Source of the DNA: Desulfobacteraceae bacterium
Lineage (GTDB): Bacteria; Desulfobacterota; Desulfobacteria; Desulfobacterales; JAUWMJ01
Direction of reading: 5' to 3'
NCBI GenBank assembly: GCA_030612225.1
Contig: JAUWOH010000243.1
Span: 1-5,263 of the forward strand
Length of the DNA stretch: 5,263 nt
Shown here: positions 1 through 5,263 of the stretch, in pieces
Layout: every line of letters begins with the position of its first letter
Position numbering within the stretch: position 1 is the first letter of the stretch
Translations under genes and position numbers: made by a program
Notes under the pieces: model-generated
What the model was told of the DNA's origin: nothing
The model's database searches: none
Seen by the model: only the letters and a program-made list of their open reading frames with translations

Positions 1-1
1 T

Positions 2-145
2 TTAGTTCCTGTTTGTCCAGATTGTGAATTAAGTTTTAATGAATTTGGTTTTTTACGAATTCATAAACTTTTAGTCAATACTAATATTGATGATCTCGTA
101 AAAAGTCAAATTAATGACTACATCTGTCGTGCAAAACCTAAATAA
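2..145 (+). CDS. Possible 3' end of an unrecognised CDS, or a chance open frame over a repeat
   Basis: Frame 2 stays open from the window edge to a TAA at 143-145, giving 47 residues with a CPDC motif near the left end and a basic end (RAKPK). I do not recognise a family. Against it being a gene: the stretch is AT-rich, it is short, and it runs straight through the imperfect palindrome at 50-107, whose sequence recurs at 1817-1841. A frame this long in AT-rich DNA could be chance. In its favour, no stop occurs over the whole 144 bases and the XRE-cupin gene follows 62 bases later on the same strand. The 5' part would lie outside the window. Confidence 0.25.
   Translation, partial: LVPVCPDCELSFNEFGFLRIHKLLVNTNIDDLVKSQINDYICRAKPK
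50..107. repeat. Imperfect palindromic repeat, left copy
   Basis: The arms at 50-64 (tttttacgaattcat) and 90-104 (atgatctcgtaaaaa) are inverted complements at 13 of 15 positions, with about 25 bases between them. The same core recurs at 1817-1841: the right arm (87-107) matches the reverse complement of 1817-1837 at 20 of 21 positions, and the left arm (50-71) matches 1820-1841 directly at 19 of 22. Three related copies within 1.8 kb point to a dispersed repeat family, perhaps REP- or MITE-like. I infer this from the matches in the window and a recalled resemblance to repeats in Desulfobacterales genomes. Confidence 0.55.
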
Positions 146-152
146 ATTGTCC

Positions 153-180
153 TTGACAATAGAGCTAAAAAGTTTAATAA
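153..180 (+). promoter_or_regulatory. Candidate sigma-70 type promoter for the XRE-cupin gene
   Basis: A perfect TTGACA at 153-158 is followed by a weak -10 candidate, taataa at 175-180 with a 16-base spacer. An alternative, tttaat at 173-178, matches the consensus better but has only a 14-base spacer. The site lies 28 bases before the start codon at 208, and a ribosome binding site (agagg, 197-201) follows. The -35 is convincing; the -10 is not. Confidence 0.35.
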
Positions 181-207
181 AAGAAAAAATGTTTAAAGAG
201 GTTAATT

Positions 208-789
208 ATGCTTGAAAAAAAAATAGCGGATAAAATTCACGAAATCAGGAAAAACAAGGGGTTAACATTGGCACAGTTAGGCGATGCAACTGGCCTATCC
301 AAGGGTTTGCTCTCTCGAATAGAAAACAACCAAGTTTCGCCTCCCATCGCCACTTTATCCAAAATCGCCCGTGGCCTGGAAGTCCCTATCGGCATATTTT
401 TCGAAGAAGATGAAACAGACAGGGAAGGATATGCCGTAACTTATAAAAATGACCGTAAGCAGGTGATTAGAAGGGGCACAAAGACCGGCTTTACCTACTA
501 TTCTCTCACAAGCCTTAAGTCCAGGCATTTCATTGAACCCTTTATAATCAGGTATCCTGTAATAGAAAAAGAACCAAACAAACTTTTCGACCATCCTGGA
601 GAAGAATTTCTTTTGGTTTTAAAAGGAGAAATGGATCTCGTTTATGGCAAGAAAAAAATCAGGCTTAAAGCTGGTGATGCCATTCATTTTGACCCATCTA
701 CTCCACATAGAGGGCAAAATGCCGGAAAAGAGGAGAGTGAATGTCTGGTTATTGTTATAGATGAAGATACACTGAAAGCTAAGAGTTAA
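208..789 (+). CDS. XRE-family transcriptional regulator with C-terminal cupin domain
   Basis: Predicted cytoplasmic DNA-binding regulator of 193 residues, the usual size for the HTH_3 plus cupin_2 architecture seen in PuuR-like regulators. Residues about 7-62 form the helix-turn-helix, with the typical LTLAQLGDATGLSKGLLSRIE core followed by SPPIATLSKIARGLEVP. Residues about 118-186 form a small-molecule-sensing cupin barrel. Motif 1 is reduced to H129-PGEE-F with G140; motif 2 is G156-D157 followed by P163, H167 and N171. With one His in motif 1, metal binding may be weak or the pocket may bind an organic ligand directly. The ATG at 208 is supported by agagg at 197-201, six bases upstream. 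The ligand and targets are unknown. The gene converges on the HD-GYP gene with a 20-bp gap and no clear terminator between. Relatives often repress their own gene or neighbouring metabolic genes, but no operator could be assigned. Confidence 0.93.
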   Translation: MLEKKIADKIHEIRKNKGLTLAQLGDATGLSKGLLSRIENNQVSPPIATLSKIARGLEVPIGIFFEEDETDREGYAVTYKNDRKQVIRRGTKTGFTYYSLTSLKSRHFIEPFIIRYPVIEKEPNKLFDHPGEEFLLVLKGEMDLVYGKKKIRLKAGDAIHFDPSTPHRGQNAGKEESECLVIVIDEDTLKAKS

Positions 790-809
790 GGGTTTACTTA
801 AAAATAGTG

Positions 810-1724
810 CTATAAAAGGCTGTAGGCAAATGTTTCAAAGAGATTTCTGCTGAACTTGTCTGATTCAACATCCTGTTTAATCAGCTTCAGGGTTTTTAGT
901 GGACTCATAGCATTTCTGTATGGTCTGTCATCATTTGTAAGTGCTTCATAGCAATCAATAAAGCCTACTATTTGTGCTGTTTTCTCTAAATTGGTTATTC
1001 CATATGGATAGCCGCTTCCATCTAATTTTTCATGATGCTGCAGGGCCGTGAGGGCAATCTCTTTATAACCGAAATTGCATTTGCTTAAGATTTCATATCC
1101 CCTGATTGTATGTTGCTTAATTTCGTTAAATTCTTCATCAGTTAATTTTCTAGGAGCTGTCAGCAGAGCTGTATCTATTTTTGTTTTTCCAACATCATGC
1201 AAAAGTGCGCTTAGCCCCAATATTTTTTTTTCATAAAGAGAACAATCAATAAAATTAGCGTAACCAAGAACAATGGCCATAACATTAATTGAATGTATAA
1301 CAGTTGAATAATCCTGTTTAGATACAATCAGTAAGTTTTTTATTACATCACTATCTTTAGTATATTCGCTTATCAGAATATTTACTGTTTCTGAAACACC
1401 TTCAAGGCTTCCGCTTCTTGGTTCTGCCAGTGTTTCCTGTACTATATTTACAAGTGTTTCTTTAACTTTTCCCGGGTTATTGGAACGAATATCCTCGCTT
1501 AGCCGTATGTTGAATACTTTCTGGATTTCTTTAATACCCTTGATTTTATCCTCCTGCTTTATATACAGCTTGCCGGGTACCTGCTCTTTTTCAAGCCGCA
1601 CCTCTTCTATTGTTTTTCCAGCCGGCTTGTACAATACAAGCTTTCTTTCCTTTGTTTGATAGTAAAGAGGAATTTTTTGATAATATTTCAAACGGGATTT
1701 TTTTGCCTCAATATAATCGGCCAC
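810..1724 (-). CDS. HD-GYP domain protein, predicted cyclic-di-GMP phosphodiesterase
   Basis: Predicted 304-residue cytoplasmic protein using a GTG start at 1724-1722. The C-terminal half is an intact HD-GYP domain. In 304-residue numbering it shows H144 in the first helix, H176-D177 with GK (HDVGK), H205 in an HxxxGxxxL pattern, H230-H231, and the DGSGYP signature at 235-240, then DCYEALTNDDRPYR around 257-270. All motifs expected for hydrolysis of cyclic-di-GMP are present. Residues about 1-90 form a charged N-terminal region I cannot assign to a named domain; there is no receiver, PAS or membrane segment. A Shine-Dalgarno aagga lies 8 bases before the GTG (complement of 1733-1737). A second in-frame GTG at 1796 would add 24 residues, but it has no visible ribosome binding site and its extension reads through repeat-like sequence. 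From memory, related proteins begin close to the shorter start. The input signal and partner are unknown. Confidence 0.9.
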   Translation of the reverse strand: MADYIEAKKSRLKYYQKIPLYYQTKERKLVLYKPAGKTIEEVRLEKEQVPGKLYIKQEDKIKGIKEIQKVFNIRLSEDIRSNNPGKVKETLVNIVQETLAEPRSGSLEGVSETVNILISEYTKDSDVIKNLLIVSKQDYSTVIHSINVMAIVLGYANFIDCSLYEKKILGLSALLHDVGKTKIDTALLTAPRKLTDEEFNEIKQHTIRGYEILSKCNFGYKEIALTALQHHEKLDGSGYPYGITNLEKTAQIVGFIDCYEALTNDDRPYRNAMSPLKTLKLIKQDVESDKFSRNLFETFAYSLL

Positions 1725-1732
1725 AAATTTAA

Positions 1733-1737
1733 TCCTT
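1733..1737 (-). promoter_or_regulatory. Ribosome binding site that decides the HD-GYP start
   Basis: On the minus strand aagga precedes the GTG at 1724 with an 8-base spacer (ttaaattt). The alternative GTG at 1796 is preceded by an AT-rich run (ccttatttc) with no purine-rich motif. This favours the 304-residue protein over the 328-residue one. Confidence 0.55.
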
Positions 1738-1816
1738 GTAATTAGTGCCTGAACGAAAACTTCTGTTTCCGAGCAGAAATTCGAAATCCGAAGCACGAAA
1801 TAAGGAACGTAAATAC

Positions 1817-1841
1817 GACTTTTTACGAGTTCATCAAGTTT
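1817..1841. repeat. Right copy of the dispersed repeat
   Basis: Positions 1817-1837 are the reverse complement of 87-107 with one mismatch in 21, and 1820-1841 match 50-71 directly at 19 of 22. The copy lies upstream of the HD-GYP gene. The sequence between it and that gene (1741-1816) is rich in cgaaat/ccgaa elements and a small ttctg...cagaa inverted pair, and looks repeat-derived as well. This supports the view that the upstream GTG at 1796 is not the true start of the HD-GYP gene. The stretch from 1842 to 1928 is very AT-rich, and I see no gene in it. Confidence 0.5.
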
Positions 1842-1928
1842 AAAGGTGTGTACAGGTATAATATCAGCATTTTACTGAAAAACTTTAGAATAATTTTAAA
1901 TATTAATGGTAAAATATCTCTTTTTTTC

Positions 1929-1956
1929 TTGAAAAATAGAAAATATTGTTTATGTT
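1929..1956 (+). promoter_or_regulatory. Candidate promoter of the SRP RNA gene
   Basis: A -35 like TTGAAA at 1929-1934 and a -10 like TATGTT at 1951-1956 are separated by 16 bases. Transcription would begin about 1961-1964, exactly where the 5' strand of the SRP RNA terminal helix begins. That positional agreement is the main support; the -10 matches consensus at only four of six bases. Confidence 0.5.
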
Positions 1957-1960
1957 AATG

Positions 1961-2219
1961 GATGGTTGTGCTAGGCGGGGAGTTAGCGGTGCCCTTTTCC
2001 CGAAATCCGCTTTATGCGGGGCTGAATTCCCTTTTTAGGGTTTTATAATGTAATTTTGCAATCCATTTGACCGGCCTCCGCGTAACAGACGGTCACGAAC
2101 CTCGTCAGATCCGGAAGGAAGCAGCGATAAGTGATGCAGCCTGTGTCGTGGATTGATTCCGGTCTTATTTATGGTTTGCATTTTTCATAAGAAAATTCGA
2201 AGGAGGGTGCACAACCAAT
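1961..2219 (+). ncRNA. ffs: Signal recognition particle RNA, large type with Alu domain
   Basis: RNA core of the SRP, which binds Ffh and delivers nascent membrane proteins to FtsY at the membrane. The S domain is unmistakable: gtcagatccggaaggaagca at 2104-2123 carries the GGAA tetraloop and the Ffh-binding internal loop. A minimal 4.5S-like RNA would span about 2069-2164, closed by gaccgg pairing with ccggtc. The structure continues outward, however. gcaatccat (2058-2066) pairs with atggtttgc (2171-2179) at 8 of 9 positions, extending helix 5. ggttgtgc (1964-1971) is perfectly complementary to gcacaacc (2209-2216), forming a terminal helix. The 5' part (gtgctaggcggggag, then agcggtgccc and gaattccc) resembles, from memory, the Alu half of the Bacillus-type RNA, and the 3' end ggtgcac fits as well. 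Total length is about 253-259 nt, near the roughly 270 nt of Bacillus scRNA. Exact ends are inferred. No clear intrinsic terminator follows. Confidence 0.92.
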
Positions 2220-2261
2220 CATTCAAAGGTCTTCTTCAGTTTTGCTTACCTCAATCGCCAC

Positions 2262-2290
2262 CTTGACATTGCCTTATATAGTATTATTTT
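2262..2290 (+). promoter_or_regulatory. Candidate promoter of the grpE-dnaK unit
   Basis: A perfect TTGACA at 2263-2268, within ccttgaca, is followed by TATTTT at 2285-2290 (16-base spacer) or TATTAT at 2282-2287 (13-base spacer). The CTTGAC core also resembles the -35 of heat-shock sigma-32 promoters (CTTGAA), which use short spacers, but the C-rich heat-shock -10 is missing. No CIRCE inverted repeat for HrcA is visible between the SRP RNA and grpE. Which sigma factor acts here cannot be decided from the sequence. Confidence 0.4.
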
Positions 2291-2358
2291 TTATCAACAT
2301 TGGCTCAGCTTTAACAATATAAAAATTATTTAAAAAAATCAGGAGAATATATCGGTTT

Positions 2359-2970
2359 ATGACCGCTAAAAAAAAGATAAAAATTGAAACGGAACCTGAA
2401 GAGACCCGTTACAAAGACATCGTTTCCGAAAAAAGCAATTCAGGGGAAGAGAAAAAAGATGCTGCCGTGGATCCGTTAAAAGAAATCCAGGCAGAACTTG
2501 AAACTGCAAAACAGGAATCAAAAGAGATGTATGATCGCTTTTTGAGAGTTTCCGCTGAATTTGAAAACTACAAAAAGCGCTCTGTACGTGAAATGGACGA
2601 TTTCAGAAAGTATGCAAATCAATCCCTGACAAAGGAGATGCTTGCAGTAGTCGATAACCTTGAGCGGGCTTTAAATTCTTCAAACGGAAACAGCAGCAAT
2701 GATAAATGCATGGTTGATGGCGTTAACATGACTCTTAAAGAGATACTGAAAGTTTTTGAGAAGGTTAATGTAAAACCCATTGAATCTGTAGGGCAGCTTT
2801 TTGACCCGACTTTTCATCAGGCCATGATGCAAGAAGAGACAGATGAATATCCTGAAAATACGATTATAACTGAATTGCAAAAAGGGTATATGATTCACGA
2901 CAGGCTGCTTCGACCTTCCATGGTTGTAGTTGCCGCACCAAAGGTAAAAACAAATGATAAAAAAGAGTAA
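2359..2970 (+). CDS. grpE: GrpE, nucleotide exchange factor of DnaK
   Basis: Cytoplasmic co-chaperone that, as a dimer, releases ADP from DnaK and so resets it for the next substrate cycle. The 203 residues fit the family. Residues 1-38 are a charged, probably disordered tail. About 39-105 form the long helical dimerisation stalk, including the conserved RFLRVSAEFENYKKRS segment (60-75) and VVDNLERAL (97-105). The C-terminal beta domain carries the family signature: FDPTFHQAM (148-156), then G176-Y177 and DRLLRPSMVVV (181-191). The ATG at 2359 is the only good start. The nearest Shine-Dalgarno, aggag at 2341-2345, lies 13 bases upstream, longer than usual, which may lower translation. It is the first gene before dnaK and no hrcA lies upstream, unlike the hrcA-grpE-dnaK order of many bacteria. 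Confidence 0.97.
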   Translation: MTAKKKIKIETEPEETRYKDIVSEKSNSGEEKKDAAVDPLKEIQAELETAKQESKEMYDRFLRVSAEFENYKKRSVREMDDFRKYANQSLTKEMLAVVDNLERALNSSNGNSSNDKCMVDGVNMTLKEILKVFEKVNVKPIESVGQLFDPTFHQAMMQEETDEYPENTIITELQKGYMIHDRLLRPSMVVVAAPKVKTNDKKE

Positions 2971-2980
2971 AGCGATAGAA

Positions 2981-3020
2981 GACACAGAGGCACAAAGGGC
3001 TTGTCCTGCGTAGCCGCAGG
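2981..3020. repeat. Repeat-like insert with hairpin between grpE and dnaK
   Basis: The grpE-dnaK gap is 171 bp, long for an operon. Positions 2981-2998 (gacacagaggcacaaagg) resemble a repeat I recall as common between genes in Desulfobacterales. Next comes a perfect hairpin, cctgcg (3005-3010), loop tagc, cgcagg (3015-3020). A weaker cccg/cggg pairing occurs at 3068-3080. There is no T-tract after either, so they are not typical terminators. The element may be a mobile repeat remnant, an RNA processing site, or both. The repeat-family assignment is from memory. Confidence 0.45.
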
Positions 3021-3141
3021 CGAAGAAGGAAGAAGCAACAAGGAAAGAATCCACGCCCGTCGAAGATCCCGTTGTGCGGGGAAGGACGTGATTTTAAAAA
3101 TTGAATAAACAAATTATATATAAAATCGAGGAGGAAATCAG

Positions 3142-5067
3142 ATGGGTAAAATAATAGGAATAGACCTCGGCACTACAAATTCATGTGTGGCGATTATGGA
3201 GGGGAGCGAATCGAAAATTATCACAAATACCGAAGGTGGACGAACGACACCTTCCATCGTTGCCGTATCTGAAAGTGGTGAACGATTGGTAGGACAAATT
3301 GCAAAACGACAGGCCATTACCAACCCGGAAAATACGGTTTTTGGTGTAAAAAGGCTTATCGGCCGAAAGTATGCATCACCTGAGGTTCAAAGCGATATTA
3401 AAATACTCCCTTACAAGCTTGAACAGGCAAGCAATGGTGATATCCGTATTAATTTGAGGGGTAAACAAAACAGTCCTGCAGAAATATCATCTTTTATCTT
3501 GGCCAATATCAAAAAAACGGCCGAAGAATACCTGGGAGAAAAAATCACAGATGCCGTTATTACGGTGCCTGCTTATTTTAATGACAGCCAACGCCAGGCA
3601 ACCAAGGATGCAGGTAAAATTGCCGGCCTCAATGTTTTAAGGATTATTAACGAACCGACCGCTGCATCCCTTGCGTATGGCCTGGACAAAAAAAAGGAGG
3701 AAAAGATCGCTGTATTCGATCTTGGCGGCGGCACTTTTGATATATCTATACTCGAAATAGGTGAAGGGGTTTTTGAAGTTAAAGCGACAAATGGCGACAC
3801 CCATCTTGGTGGTGAAGATTTTGACCTTCGTCTCATCGATTATCTTGCAGACGAATTTAAAAAGGACCAGGGAATCGATATCAGAAGTGACAAGATGGCG
3901 TTACAGAGACTAAAAGAGGCTGCTGAAAAGGCAAAAATGGAACTGTCCACTTCTGTGGAAACGGATGTTAACCTGCCGTTTATTACAGCCGACGCCAGCG
4001 GACCCAAACATCTGAATATTAAAATTACGCGCGCCAAGCTTGAATCTCTTATTGATGACCTTTTAGACAATCTTGAAAAACCCTGCCGGACAGCCCTCAA
4101 GGATTCCGGTCTTGGGCCCAAAGATATTAACGAAGTTATTCTTGTCGGTGGTATGACACGAATGCCTGCGGTTCAGGAACGGGTAAAGAAGATTTTCGGT
4201 AAAGAACCCCACAAAGGTGTTAATCCTGATGAGGTGGTCGCACTTGGTGCTGCCATCCAGGGTGGTGTCTTAAAAGGTGACGTCAAGGATGTTCTTCTTT
4301 TAGATGTTACACCCCTTTCACTTGGCATTGAAACCCTGGGAGGCGTAATGACCAGGCTCATTGAAAAAAACACAACGATACCGACCAAAAAAAGCCAGAC
4401 TTTTTCAACCGCAGCAGACAGCCAGCCTGCAGTATCCATCCATGTGTTGCAGGGAGAAAGGGAAATGGCCGGCGGAAATAAAACGCTTGGTCGTTTTGAG
4501 CTTGTCGGAATACCCCCTGCTCCAAGGGGCGTACCACAGATCGAAGTTACATTTGACATTGATGCCAACGGCATAGTGAACGTATCTGCAAAAGACCAGG
4601 CAACCGGAAAAGAGCAGTCCATCCAGATTACTGCTTCTTCGGGATTATCAGAAGAAGAAATAAGCAATCTTGTTAAAGATGCAGAGCTTCATGCTGAAGA
4701 TGATAAAAAGAAAAGGGAACTGGTGGATGCCCGTAACACGGCAGACGCCCTGATTTATTCAACGGAAAAATCAATTAAGGATCTTGGTGACAAGGTTGAC
4801 AGCGAGACAAAAAGCAAGGTTGAAGATGCAGTCGCACCTTTGAAAAAAGCCATGGAGGGAGAAGATGCTGCCGAGATTAAACGGCTGAGCGAAGAGCTGA
4901 CACAGGTCTCTCATAAACTCGCTGAAGCCATGTATAAGCAGGCATCACAGGAAGCCGGGTCACAGCCAGATGCAGGCCAGGCAAATCCTGACCAGTCGGC
5001 AGGTCCCGCTCCCGATGATGATGTTGTAGATGCTGATTTTGAAGAGGTAAAAGAAGACAAAAAGTAA
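3142..5067 (+). CDS. dnaK: DnaK (Hsp70) molecular chaperone
   Basis: ATP-dependent cytoplasmic chaperone that binds exposed hydrophobic segments and works with DnaJ and GrpE. The 641 residues are full length (E. coli has 638). The nucleotide-binding domain (1-383) shows the phosphate-1 motif IGIDLGTTNS (5-14, with D8), K70, VPAYFNDSQRQATKDAG (142-158), NEPTAA with E171, phosphate-2 FDLGGGTFD (192-200, with T198), and the adenosine motif VILVGGMTRMP (332-342). The linker VLLLDV (384-389) couples the domains. The substrate-binding beta domain runs to about 500 and the helical lid from about 502 to 603. A Gln/Pro/Ala-rich disordered tail ends in DDDVVDADFEEVKEDKK, the family terminus. The start has a strong Shine-Dalgarno, gaggagg at 3128-3134, seven bases before the ATG and much better spaced than that of grpE, consistent with more DnaK than GrpE. 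An intrinsic terminator follows 28 bases after the stop, so dnaJ is not immediately downstream in the same transcript. Confidence 0.99.
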   Translation: MGKIIGIDLGTTNSCVAIMEGSESKIITNTEGGRTTPSIVAVSESGERLVGQIAKRQAITNPENTVFGVKRLIGRKYASPEVQSDIKILPYKLEQASNGDIRINLRGKQNSPAEISSFILANIKKTAEEYLGEKITDAVITVPAYFNDSQRQATKDAGKIAGLNVLRIINEPTAASLAYGLDKKKEEKIAVFDLGGGTFDISILEIGEGVFEVKATNGDTHLGGEDFDLRLIDYLADEFKKDQGIDIRSDKMALQRLKEAAEKAKMELSTSVETDVNLPFITADASGPKHLNIKITRAKLESLIDDLLDNLEKPCRTALKDSGLGPKDINEVILVGGMTRMPAVQERVKKIFGKEPHKGVNPDEVVALGAAIQGGVLKGDVKDVLLLDVTPLSLGIETLGGVMTRLIEKNTTIPTKKSQTFSTAADSQPAVSIHVLQGEREMAGGNKTLGRFELVGIPPAPRGVPQIEVTFDIDANGIVNVSAKDQATGKEQSIQITASSGLSEEEISNLVKDAELHAEDDKKKRELVDARNTADALIYSTEKSIKDLGDKVDSETKSKVEDAVAPLKKAMEGEDAAEIKRLSEELTQVSHKLAEAMYKQASQEAGSQPDAGQANPDQSAGPAPDDDVVDADFEEVKEDKK

Positions 5068-5095
5068 ATAGTAAATATAAGATGTTTTTATTTCT

Positions 5096-5132
5096 AAAAT
5101 CCCGCGAGCATCACGTGCCGCGGGATTTTTTT
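5096..5132 (+). terminator. Intrinsic terminator of the grpE-dnaK unit
   Basis: An 11-bp perfect stem pairs aaaatcccgcg (5096-5106) with cgcgggatttt (5119-5129), with further gca/tgc pairing inside the 12-base interior. The RNA then runs into seven consecutive T residues (5126-5132). The A-rich left side also gives a short A-tract, so it may work in both directions. It lies 28 bases after the dnaK stop. Confidence 0.92.
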
Positions 5133-5181
5133 ATTTTGAAATAGTCTCGTCTCTTCCATGTAAAATCATGTTAATAGCTAC

Positions 5182-5211
5182 TTGACAGGCCAATGATATC
5201 CATTGTATCTA
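5182..5211 (+). promoter_or_regulatory. Possible promoter reading out of the window
   Basis: A perfect TTGACA at 5182-5187 is followed, 18 bases later, by tatcta at 5206-5211, a poor -10. It lies after the dnaK terminator and could serve a gene beginning near or beyond the right edge. The rest of 5133-5263 shows no recognisable gene. Confidence 0.25.
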
Positions 5212-5263
5212 TTTAATCGGCTTTATACTACCTGAATCTTGGATGAAAATTGATGAGAAACGG

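Noticed and set aside
355..594. Minus-strand open frame within the XRE-cupin gene
   Set aside because: It lies fully inside a well-supported gene and has no recognisable features.
3068..3080. cccg/cggg hairpin before dnaK as a terminator
   Set aside because: The stem has only four to five pairs and no T-tract follows; at most it is part of the repeat-like spacer.
2680..3112. Two overlapping minus-strand open frames across the grpE end and the spacer
   Set aside because: They overlap conserved grpE coding sequence and repeat-like DNA, and their Phe/Cys/Leu-rich translations resemble no known protein.
4361..4576. 71-codon plus-strand open frame inside dnaK
   Set aside because: It is out of frame within conserved dnaK and its translation is not protein-like.
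3573..4667. Several open frames on the strand opposite dnaK (about 3573-3836, 3840-4121, 4173-4667)
   Set aside because: They are antisense shadows of a highly conserved, full-length dnaK, with no family resemblance or ribosome binding sites.
5243..5263. ATG near the right edge with seven open codons (MKIDEKR)
   Set aside because: It is too short to judge and has no clear Shine-Dalgarno. A second ATG at 5252 is equally possible, so it is not called as a gene.
1..5263. CRISPR array, tRNA genes, insertion-sequence transposase
   Set aside because: No regularly spaced direct repeats, no tRNA-like cloverleaf and no transposase coding sequence were seen on either strand.

Overview
The window is 5.26 kb of bacterial chromosome, moderately AT-rich, with long AT-rich intergenic stretches. 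The best-supported genes are grpE and dnaK in an operon-like order, preceded by a signal recognition particle (SRP) RNA of the large type that keeps an Alu domain. To the left lies a convergent pair: an XRE-cupin transcriptional regulator (+) and a stand-alone HD-GYP domain protein (-). The style of the HD-GYP protein, the large SRP RNA and the repeat families look to me like a sulfate-reducing deltaproteobacterium of the Desulfobacterales group. This rests on recalled resemblance, not on a search.

Layout. Positions 1-145 hold an AT-rich stretch with an imperfect palindrome (50-107) and a doubtful 3' end of an open frame. Positions 208-789 encode the XRE-cupin regulator. Only 20 bp separate it from the tail-to-tail HD-GYP gene (810-1724 on the minus strand; a longer version to 1796 is possible but less likely). 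Positions 1725-1841 look repeat-derived and hold a further copy of the repeat found at 50-107. The SRP RNA occupies about 1961-2219, with a plausible promoter just upstream. grpE (2359-2970) and dnaK (3142-5067) follow on the plus strand. The 171-bp gap between them carries repeat-like sequence and a perfect 6-bp-stem hairpin. A strong intrinsic terminator (5096-5132) closes the unit, so dnaJ is not directly co-transcribed after dnaK here. The last 131 bp hold a possible promoter for something downstream and no supportable gene.

How the genes fit together. GrpE is the nucleotide exchange factor of DnaK, so the right half is a protein-folding module. The SRP RNA is the RNA core of co-translational membrane targeting, so housekeeping proteostasis functions are clustered. 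The regulator and the HD-GYP protein (predicted cyclic-di-GMP phosphodiesterase) are accessory signalling genes bounded by oppositely oriented repeat copies. Nothing shows that they control the chaperone genes.

I see no clear previously undescribed multi-gene system. The points most worth checking are the full extent of the SRP RNA, the repeats bounding the signalling pair, the HD-GYP start site, and the repeat inserted between grpE and dnaK.
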